From NCBI GenBank assembly GCA_963556195.1, contig OY744525.1, positions 77,783,844-77,847,843 of the forward strand: a stretch of DNA of 64,000 nucleotides, in the 5' to 3' direction. The notes under the pieces are model-generated. The model made no database searches. It was not told the DNA's origin and saw nothing but the letters and a program-made list of their open reading frames with translations. The position numbers and the translations under genes are program-made. This DNA comes from Sepiola atlantica (Eukaryota; Mollusca; Cephalopoda; Sepiida; Sepiolidae). This document shows positions 50,632-60,762 of this stretch, in pieces; position 1 is the stretch's first letter, and each line of letters opens with the position of its first letter.

Positions 50632-53025
50632 ATGCTAAAGAAACTATGTGTGCTGATTTGGTTCATAAAGGCTTGTCAGTGTATAGATCTTACATACAAT
50701 GTAGAAGAAGGGAAAAGTCCAGATATTTATATTGGTGATGTTGCTGCTGATTCACATGTGATGAAGGATATTCCCGAGTCTGATCATAATCTAATTGGAT
50801 TCAGCCTTCTTCATGAAGGAGCTACTGTGAATTCTCCATTATTTAGAATATCAAAAAGAACTGGAAAACTGTACACGGCACAAACACTTGATGCAGAATC
50901 TCTTTGTATTTATAAGAAAGAATGTTTTCAAATGGTGGATGTTGCAGTTAGAAAATCAACCACTGTTTTCAAGTTATTAGAAATCAAAGTAATAATACAA
51001 GACATTAATGATCATCAGCCAGAGTTTCCTGATAAACGAGTGAACATAGAATTTGAAGAAGGAAACGGTAAAGGTATGAAAAGATCAATTCCAAATGCCA
51101 TAGACAAAGATGTCGGAATTATTAATTCCCAAATTACTTATGAACTAAAGAAGACCAAAGATGAACCATTCATACTGTCTACAATGAAGAAAGTTGATGG
51201 AACATCTGATTTGAGTATAGAATTAAAAAGAATGTTAAACAGAGAAATCAAAGATTCTTATTCAATTCAAGTAATTGCAAAAGATGGAGGATCTCCACCG
51301 AAACAAAGTGTATTAACTGTTCACATTTCAATCACAGATGTAAATGATAATACACCAATCTTTTCTCAAAAAGTTTACAATGTTTCTATTAATAGCAAAC
51401 ACGATGAAGCCAAACCTGTTGTCATATTATCTGCTAAAGATTTAGATTCTGCAGAAAATGGTAAAGTAAAATATCACATCACTACAAAAACGAATGAAAT
51501 CACAAGAAGGATATTTGATTTGAATGAAATTACTGGAGAATTATTTCTACATAAAAAAGATACACTACAAAAAGAAGTGATATATGAATTATATGTAGAA
51601 GCAAGAGATGGAGGTAATCCACCTCTGCGATCATTAGCAATGGTTTTTGTAAATGTTATGAACCAACAAAATAAGGCTCCATCGATAGATGTGAACTTTT
51701 TCTCTACATCCAGAGAAAATACAGTTGATATTTCTGAGAACATAAAAGTTGGCAGTTTCATTGCTTATGTGAAAGTAAATGATGAGGATGCTGGTCAGAA
51801 TGGAGAGGTGAACTGTGAAATTAAACATGATAAATTTCAATTGCAAAACATGGGAACCAAGAAATACCAAGTGATAGTGAAAACTCTTTTAGACAGGGAA
51901 ACTGAAGAGCACCACAGTATAATTATCAAATGTCAAGACAAAGGATCTCCTCCTCTTCAAAGCAAAAGGACATTTTCTGTACATGTCATTGATGTTAATG
52001 ATGTAGAACCAGTGTTTTCAAAACAATTATTTAAATTCTTCATTGATGAAAACCAGAGATCCAAAATTCCTATTGGCACCATTAATGCCACAGATCCAGA
52101 CTTGGGACTTGGAGGTAAACTGTCTTTTTCTTTACTGACCACCAATAAACAATTTGTACCATTTCGAATCACTGAAACTGGATTAATCTCTTCAATTATG
52201 TCTTTAGACCATGAGTTTCAAGATACTTATAATTTTGAAGTGTTTGTAAAAGACAAAGGAAGTCCATCATTGAATAACACAGTGAATGTGATTGTTAAGG
52301 TGAGAGATGAAAATGATAATGCTCCATATTTCACATTTCCCAGTGTTAATCCTTATAATATGGATGTAACATATTACCCCCATCATACAAAGAACATCAG
52401 CCAGATAAAGGCATCAGACAGTGACAGTCAAGAGAATGCATTTCTAAAATATGAAATAATCAGAGGCAATAGCAAACAGATATTCAGCATCAACCAGTAC
52501 ACTGGTTTGCTGTGTTCAACTCATGTCCTAAGCCAACAAGATGCTGGCTCATATGAGCTGGAGTTTCTAGTGAAGGACAGTGGTAGCCCAGTTCTATCAG
52601 CCAGAACTACTGTATATTTGACACTGACCGTAAGCAACAAGACATCAGAAATGTTAAATGCTGTTAACATAAAAAAAGATAACAAGATCCACCTGACTTC
52701 AGCAATTATCATTGTGTCTGTAGCAGTGACAATAGCTGTGATCATTACAGCTTCAATCTCAGTGTGTATCCTTCGCTGTTGCAATCCTCGAAGTGTTCCA
52801 GTAGCAGAAGGCGGATATGTGAGTAGTGGTCAGAGACATTTGATAAGTCCTCCTTACCCAGCAAATCCTTGGTCTAATGTTGCTCTTCCTACAAGTGATG
52901 CAATTGGTATGAGAAGAAACAGTCAACCACCAACACCCAGAATGCAAACCCATCCTTACTCAAGAGCTCAACAAATGCTGTCCTCTCAAGCACCAAAACC
53001 TCAATTGCTTAATTATTCATCTGAG
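50632..53025 (+). CDS. PCDH-5 exon 1: protocadherin ectodomain, TM, proximal tail
   Basis: 798 residues from MLKKLCVLIW. Signal peptide about 1-18 (ends CQC); EC1 with C-IYKKE-C; linkers DINDH, DVNDN, NQQNK, DVNDV, DENDN; membrane helix about 691-713; tail ends NYSSE before GTAGGT. EC1 and EC3-EC4 are nearly those of PCDH-6, but the EC2 entry segment (KRVNIEFEEGNGKGMKRSIP) is of the PCDH-2 type. EC4 shares a long identical stretch with PCDH-1. A private change is VNDEDAG for VSDEDAG in EC4. Read-through of the donor would add 32 residues. Joined protein: 943 residues. Confidence 0.95.
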
Positions 53026-53243
53026 GTAGGTTCAGTAATTTGTAGTTTTAAATCTTTATATTTTCAATTTCGGATATTTTATATGCTGTTATATTTTTTT
53101 AGAATTACTTCAGAGTTCTTATAGAAATATGTGTATTTTATCTTTTCTTTGTGAATTCTTGTTTATTCTATATGCTTTTAGATATAGAAAATCTGTGCAA
53201 TTTTTTTGTTTTTGATAGAATTCATGCAATCTCTATCTAGTTA

Positions 53244-54418
53244 TGAGGGGCGTTCAATAAGTAATGCCCCGACCCATTTCCCATAGCAGTAGATTAAGGA
53301 AACTTGGCACAGTTATTAATCTTTCTCTACATAGGAACCACCCAGAGTTATGCATTTCTTCCATCGTTTGATGCAGCTCTGGACATCGTTTTTGTAGAAC
53401 ACCCTAGGTTGGTTCTCCAACCACGTCGTAACTTTAGAAATCAAGGCTGCATCATCTGGGAAACGCTTTCCTTTCAAAAACAACTTCATGGCTGGGAAGA
53501 GATGAAAGTCAGAGGGTGCAAGGTCAGGAGAGTAAGGGGGATGGGGGAGGATTTCATAGCCACACGCCTGTGCTTCTGATCTAGTGACATGCGAGTTGTG
53601 GACCGGAGCGTTGTCCTGCAGGAGGAGTATACCTTTGCTGATCTTGCCCTGCCTCTTGATTTTGATAGCTTCTCTTAATTTAATTAAAAGTGAAGGGTGA
53701 TAGGCTCCTGTAATTGTGGTACCCTTTGCCAGGAAATCTGTCATCACTACTCCGTCCTGGTCCAAGAAGACTGTGAGCATGTACCCTTGCCTTCTTTTGA
53801 GGTGGTGAGTCCAAGTGCGTCCACTTCATTGACTAATTCATCCTCGAGCACTCGACGCGTTCTTGCTTCTGGAAAGGTGTGAGCAACCTGGGAATCCATC
53901 TGGCAGACACCTTATGCATATGCAAATGGTCATAAATTATAGTTTTCACAGACCCTGTACTAATCTTGACCTCTTGGTCTATTTGGCGAATAGTAATGCG
54001 TCGATCTTCCAAAATGGCAGCCTCAACTTGATCGACAGATGCCTCATCAATGGCAGAAGAGGGACGACCAGGTCTGGGAGCTGTTTCCACAGACTTTCGG
54101 CCATGTTTGAATTAACGATATCAGCGTTTTACAAGGTCATATGATGGGGCATCATCACCATAAGTTTCTTTCATTTCATCATAATCTCCTTTGGTGTGCG
54201 TCCTTTCAAATACAAAAACTGATCACTGCGCGACACTCAACTGGCTCCATTTCACACCTGACTCAGTTCAAACACCTGTAAATCAGAAACCACAATTAGT
54301 TCAGAGCTGTTTTTTGCAACATAACCCATACAGATATAAATCATTACACATGCAAAATTTCATCTAGATCAGACAACTGGAAGTGGGTCAGGGGCATTAC
54401 TTATTGAACACCCCTTTG
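53244..54418 (-). mobile_element. Mariner-family DNA transposon with both ends, inactive transposase
   Basis: Terminal inverted repeats are visible: GGGGCGTTCAATAAGTAATG at the left and its complement GCATTACTTATTGAACACCC at the right, each flanked by TA (53242-53243 and 54419-54420), the mariner target duplication. The transposase reads on the - strand. An N-terminal helix-turn-helix piece (53833-54090: GRPSSAIDEASVDQVEAAIL, ISTGSVKTIIYDHL) is followed, in another frame, by the catalytic half (53316-53780: LLQDNAPVH, then HPPYSPDLAPSDFHLFP), a DD34D arrangement. Frameshifts and stops, including in the first 150 bp, make it a pseudogene. It lies in PCDH-5 intron 1. Confidence 0.88.
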
Positions 54419-54430
54419 TATATCTATCCT

Positions 54431-54484
<54 letters not shown>

Positions 54485-57285
54485 ATATGACTGTATGTGA
54501 ATGTTCATGTAGGAAAATGTTCGCTTATATCTCTAGAACAGAATGCCCCGCAATCAAAGTAATACCATATTTGGAATCGATGAGAAAGTGAATACTCTTT
54601 TTGTCCATTACACCTACAGAAAATATTTGTAAAACAGAAAAATACTTTCTTATGCTTAGATTTTGACAGGGTGTAAGCAAATGGAGAAAACGGAGATAAT
54701 TGCAATAGGTTCATGTATATATATGTATATAAATATATGGTACAATTATTATAAAATTGATTATACATAACTTATTTTGAAAATATCTACAGAATTTAAA
54801 TTGTAATATTTATGTTATTAATGTAAAGAATACGTTTTGTTTTATTTTGAATTACGTTTACCGCAAAGATAAATAAACAGATTTTATATTTTTTATTTCT
54901 ACACTAATAAATACTTTAAATGCCATACTTTCAGTTTAATAAAAAAATTAATGTTTTATAATCTAAATGAATAAATGCAAAACTTTTTACATATCTATTT
55001 TAACATCCAGACAGCTTATGCTTATTTAGGTCTAATAATACAACAATGTTTTGAAATACTGTATATATAGTAATTTCCAAATACCCTCAAACATCTGAAG
55101 GTATTTATTCCTCATTTGCATATTTATTTTATAAAGAGTTTCTAATAACTAAACATTCTGTAATATACATGTCTAATTTTCTTATATATATGCAATAGTT
55201 TTGTCGATAGCAATATTATTATAATTATTAATAAAATTAATCAAAGCGAGTAAATAAAAAAAAGGATAGTATTTAAAAAAACTTTCTTAAAATTTTATTT
55301 TAAAAGGAGATGATTTACATGAAAACTTTCAGTTTAAACTTACGGCATTAGTAAAACATCTGATGTTGCTGAGATGTTGAGAACAGATATTACACTTTGA
55401 TCTTACCCAAAAGGCCAAGGAACCATAAAAAATAATGTTTTTGTGATTAGGCATTTTTAAATGAATGAAAAAACAAAGAACCCCTAATTTAATTGGAATA
55501 TCTTTAAATGGGGGTGGGTAGTGTAGTATCCATTCTGTTTTCATAAGACAGTCCTCACAGAAATTACCTCATCCTTTTTTAAGAGAGTGGAGGAATCCTC
55601 CCAGGTATTACATCCTCCTCTGGGGAGGGGGTAATGTATTATATGTTCTTTTGTCATATGAGACCATTTTCTCAGGGACTACCTTCTCCTTTTTGGGGGA
55701 GGGGGTAGTATAGTATCTGTTCTGTTGTTATGCCACTATACATCAATAAAGTTATTATTGCATAAGCATATTTGACACCAACCAAATGCTAGGTAGTTCC
55801 TGCTAGTATATTCATATTTTTATTGTAATACCAAATAAATTGTATATACATTTATTTTATGTTTTTTTAAATAAATTATGTTTATTTACATAATTTATTA
55901 CAATAATATGCAACATGTGTATCTCTATATATTTATATTTTCTCTGTAAAACCTAATCAATTGAAATATTGAAATATTGAAAGAAATTTCTGAAGATATA
56001 AATACTTGAGAATCAATTCAAACCTAAAACATTAATAATGAGAGATGGGAACTCTGACTCAAATAGTGAGAATATGTTAAGATTATAATAAATTTAACAT
56101 ATTTAAAGAAAACATAAATTTATAATTTAAAAAAAAGTTTATTTAAAATTCAAGAGATTATTTTTCAATTATGTTAAAACAAGTAGTAATGCTTATTTTA
56201 TTTAAAAACTTATCGAAAGAAAGAGCCAATAAAATTGATTTTTTATTTGCAAAATCTTTTGTAATCAATTAAAAAGTAAGATTGAAGAACATTTTAATTG
56301 AAATTTTGTTTTAGTAAAATGGATTAAAACATGAAACATGACTTTGAACTATTGTACTGTCATATTTTCAAGAAATAGTGTGTGTTGAAGTAACTCTATT
56401 TAATCTACACATTTACAGATGAAAATGCTAATTCAAACTTAAGCATGACACTGAATTGACCGCCTGACAGACAAAACCTCTCAGAGATGTAAGGACAGAA
56501 CTAAAGAAAGTATTTAATTAATATTCAAAAAAATATTTTATTGTATTCTACTCTATTTTCATGCATTAAACCTATAAGAAACTTATTTTTGTTTTAACTT
56601 CAATTTAGTTTCTTTGTAATTCTTTTCTAAAATTGAATCAGCATCTATCAATGACAAAATCTACATTATTGTTAAAAAAATTAAACATCTGAGTTTCATT
56701 CAGAAAAATATAAGATTTTATTTCTGGTCTGTGATGGTTATATTATTTTTTCATCGAATAATTTTTTATTTAAAATTATTTTTTATATACAATTTTTATA
56801 ACTAGTTCAATTAACTTGTAGATGCTTTTGAAATAAATAAAACTAGAAAAATAAATTTTGTCATTCAGTTTTATAAAGAAAAAGAATGTTGGAGAAAGTA
56901 AAATAATTTCTTACACATTTTAAAGATAACTTATGAAAAATAAATTTTTACATAAAGTTTCATGAAGAAAAAAAGATAAAACATTCTTACAATAATGCAG
57001 GATTATGGAATTGTTTTTATTATTAGTTAAGTTTTTAAAAGATTATTTAAATGATTTATACTTTTAAAAATCTGTTTAGTGTTTATCTTTTGAAAGAGTT
57101 AAATAAATTGAATCAATATACAAGTAATATAACAGTAACTACTTGTTTTTAGCATGCAATACTAATATTTAAGTACATAATATTATTGCATTTTTATTTT
57201 GAAAATCTATGATTGTGAATATTTTTTGTTATACTTTATATATTTTATACCGTTTTTATTATCTTATGAATATTGTTTCATTTAG
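54419..57285. repeat. PCDH-5 intron 1, rest: microsatellite and reverse repeat copy
   Basis: (CT)n(TA)n lies at 54433-54483. A reverse-orientation copy of the CTAGCAGGA family ends at about 55810; inside it a GGGGAGGGGGTA-type motif with GTATCYRTTCTGT is repeated three times at about 90-bp spacing between 55505 and 55720. The remaining DNA to the exon 2 acceptor is AT-rich and unassigned. Confidence 0.55.
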
Positions 57286-57448
57286 ATGTATGTTCAAGAC
57301 GTAGCACTGCCATCTAATAGTAATAGAAAAGACAAAAGAACAGGCAGAATACAAGAATATTCCAGTAGAAGTTCAATAAAATCTACTAACCATGATGACA
57401 GACAAGGATGGAATGATGCAAACACAAGACCAGCAGAAATTGTGTCAG
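57286..57448 (+). CDS. PCDH-5 exon 2: cytoplasmic segment
   Basis: 163 nt after TTTCATTTAG; encodes MYVQDVALPSNSNRKDKRTG, RIQEYSSRSSIKSTNHDDRQ and ends in phase 1 at GTCAG/GTAATA. Almost identical to PCDH-4 exon 2. Confidence 0.88.
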
Positions 57449-58744
57449 GTAATATGCATATTTTGCAAATGTGTATACCGGTAATGCTGAATATTTATTA
57501 CTTGTGCAAAAATACAGAATATTTTTTATAATATCTTAAATATTAATCAAGGATTTCACTTAAGCAGTCAGAAAAATGAAAACGAAATTTTTATTCAAAA
57601 TTAAGGTTTTATTTGTTGTTGTTGTCAAACTTTTTGCTCATTCTGAACAACACCAGGACGAAATACAGTGGTTTTATAAAGTTTGTATGCACTATTAAAT
57701 ATATTTAACTTAGTAACCATACATGAGAGAATTAATTTTAAAACATTTATACTTTTAATGATTATTTTTCATTTCATCCATTGTTCTTAATCCTTTTTTT
57801 GAAAACTGAAAATGACTATTTTATTTTAGAACTATGACCTACATATATTAACTCAATTTTTATTTTCATGTTATTAATATGTGAAAATATATATTTGTGT
57901 ATATATTGTTTAAGAAAATTTATTAAAACTGTTCAATGTAAAAACTCGATGAATTTAAGAGACCGTTATTTACTTATATATATATTAGCAGTAAGACCCG
58001 GTGTTGCCAAAGGTTGGATTAGGAACTCTATGTCCTTTTGCACCCAGCACATAATATCATATTATCTTTTTTTATTTTTATGTTTCACATTTTATAATAT
58101 TTAACTTTTAGGGTTGACCCAAGAATAATCACAACATTGATTCAATGAGAAAGGATATAAGTAAAACTATATTAATTGAAAAACATTTCAGTCGTTATAG
58201 TCTTTAACCTCCTTGAGGCACAGCCACCATTTTTCGAGAATCAATTAGGAACCATGTGTACTCCTGTCCCAAGTCCTTAACTTCTTAACATTGTTATTGT
58301 TATTTTTAACTTAGATAATTTTTGTTATAAATAAACTAAAATAAAGTAAAACGTTGTATTTCCTCTTTTTTTAATATCAAGCACAAATGCAAACCCCCCC
58401 ACGACAATGTTGTACCGTCTTTTATCAAAATGAAATATTTCCAAAATTCTAAGAGGAGTTTGTGAACAAACAAACAGAAACTACAGCTTTATATATATAT
58501 ACAGATATGATAGATATGTTTTCAAGTAAAGATCCCTCTGCTAATTTTGCTCAACCTTTCGTATTGCGAGTATCATGGATAGATAATTATTTACATTTGC
58601 TACTGAAAATGTATTTCTGCAATTGAAATAAATAGTATTTAATAGTAAAAATAAACTCATCAATTGTTCATATTAGATATGAGTTTTTTTGTTTATAGTT
58701 TTCTAATTTTTATAGTTAATTAATTTTTATTTTATATTTTACAG
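57449..58744. repeat. PCDH-5 intron 2 with dispersed repeat
   Basis: TTAGCAGTAAGACCCGGTGTTGCC at 57987 begins a copy of the same repeat family; it ends near 58505 with AACAAACAGAAACTACAGCTTTATATA. The part from 58100 onward is the duplicate of 47633-48278 in PCDH-4. The first 500 bp are AT-rich and unassigned. Confidence 0.7.
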
Positions 58745-59019
58745 ATGTATATCCTTCACAATACTGTAATCCTCCTCCTTCACAAACAGACCAACATCAA
58801 ACATCAGAAATCAGGCCATTGGGACAGACTGTCAACTATCCTAGTGATACTACAATAGTAGCCAGAGGATTTTATACACCTTACATGAATGAAAACAGTC
58901 CTAATACAGATACCAATAGCAGTTACTCTTCTAATAGACATTTACAATCAAGAAATATCTCTACAAGTGGTAGTCAAACTTCAATCAATAGGCCACTGCC
59001 GCCTGTACCAAATATCTAA
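58745..59019 (+). CDS. PCDH-5 exon 3: C-terminal tail
   Basis: Acceptor ATTTTACAG; encodes (D)VYPSQYCNPPPSQ, NYPSDTTIVARGFYTPYMNE and the end RPLPPVPNI, TAA at 59017-59019. Only a handful of silent or near-silent base changes separate it from PCDH-4 exon 3. Confidence 0.9.
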
Positions 59020-59636
59020 ATCAATGTCAGAAATAGTTTATCATTCTTATTGTTAGTTTAGACATTTAAAAAAAAAAAATAACTGCAACATTTTTGATAT
59101 TTAATAAATCAATACAAAATAAAAAATATTACATTACTCACTTATAAAAAAGAGTTATTATTTTTCATTGATTCATAAATTTCAGTATTTTGATAAATTA
59201 TTTAAAATTGTGATTATATATAGGAAATTTTTAAATTTTATATTTTAACTTTGTGAAAGACTAAACTGGATTTATATTGCAATTAATTTTTCAATTACTT
59301 TAAAGCATGATGAAATAAATATATTTTATTTAAATGCAAATTAATTATACAAATAAAATTTAGGAATAAATTACTACCAATCTTTTTTTAGTGTTTTGAA
59401 TTTTTTCTATTGCATATTATATAAATAATAAAAAAAATATTAAATAAAATTTCTGTATATACAAGTAAACACAACTGAAACTGTTTAAAACTATTAGGGT
59501 TCACTTGCTTTAAATTATCAAAATATTTAACAACTACTAAATAAATACTTATATTAAATTATACTGCTATAAACTTACTCAGATATTAAGCATAAAATTA
59601 GCATTAAAATATTAAAAGTTATTCTTCAATGCTTGA
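59020..59636. other. Intergenic DNA between PCDH-5 and PCDH-6
   Basis: AT-rich, alignable with 48554-49162. No gene or named repeat. Confidence 0.5.
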
Positions 59637-59700
59637 GATAGAAAGAGAAACACAAAGTAGAAAGGAAGAATAGAATCATTTTACTATTGCATTTTGGGAG
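59637..59700 (+). promoter_or_regulatory. Upstream conserved block, PCDH-6
   Basis: GATAGAAAGAGAAACACAAA...GGAAGAATAG then TATTGCATTTTGGGAG, matching the PCDH-5 block. Confidence 0.5.
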
Positions 59701-59895
59701 TTCATTTTTTTTTTAATAATTAAATTGAAATAAGTATTAATTGCTGCTTTTATTTTTACTTATGTGTCTTGACAAATAAATTGAAAAAGAAAAATATTTC
59801 TGAAAATATAAACGAGTTAAGTTCATCCAAAAAGAGGCTATTTACTGACAATGCTTTATGAGAGGGTGGGGGGTAAAAAGGGAGAGAAGTGAACT

Positions 59896-59939
59896 ACAGC
59901 AGCCATTACACAGACGGCACACTACTCAGGACTGCTGTA
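59896..59939 (+). promoter_or_regulatory. Conserved protocadherin promoter element, PCDH-6
   Basis: ACAGCAGCCATTACACAGAC then GGCACACTACTCAGGACTGC. Best copy for deriving a consensus together with PCDH-5. Confidence 0.65.
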
Positions 59940-60031
59940 ACACAAAACGTACAACCATAATGTTAAAATATAGAAACATCATATATATTCCAGTTGGCTG
60001 AAATTTGAAGGGAACAGAGTTTAGAACAAAG
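59940..60031 (+). other. PCDH-6 non-coding leader exon (start uncertain)
   Basis: Contains ATTCCAGTTGGCTG and ATTTGAAGGGAACAG, ending AGAACAAAG before GTAATT. Leader intron 60032-60708 includes a short direct repeat (TATAATTTTTGTCC...GATATTTGTGATATAAATTTG near 60426 and 60468). Confidence 0.55.
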
Positions 60032-60762
60032 GTAATTTTTCATTGTTATTGTTTGCATTCACTGGCTTTTGTTGTTTGTGATACAATCAATAAAAAGAAA
60101 ACAATCTTTTTCTTTTTCCATTGCTGGTTGTTATTCCAGCCATTGTTTAATGAAATACCTAAAAAGAAAGAAAAATAGTGAACAAATCTTTCATTCTAAA
60201 TTTTGCAAAATTATATGAGTGTGCATATCCTTCTTATAGAGATATAAAGAGATTATATAATTCTTATAGCTTATGCAAATTTGAAGAATTTATGTTGTTT
60301 TTTTTATTTTCTTCAAATTCTTCATTTTATTTATATAAAAATATGTATTTTCCTTTTCAAAATTTCTGATTGATGCATTTCTTAAATGCACCAAATAGGA
60401 TGTAAAAGAATATTTTTAAAATTGTATATAATTTTTGTCCTGAGGATATTTGTGATATAAATTTGTTATATAATTTTTGTCCAAATGATATTTGTGATAT
60501 AAATTTGTAAATGTAAATAATACACAAATAAAATGTAAACATCAGTAACATTATAAACTATGTAAACTCTGAACGATTTACAATTTTTACAATATTTTTT
60601 TATATAGTAATTGATATCATCTTCATTTATTATCAAAATAATAATTAAAAAATTAAAGAATATGTGAATTCTATTTTAATTAAATAAGGTTTAAATTTAA
60701 CATTTCAGAAACTATTCACAGTACGTCATTTGATCATCAGATAAACAGTCTTATTGAAAAGG

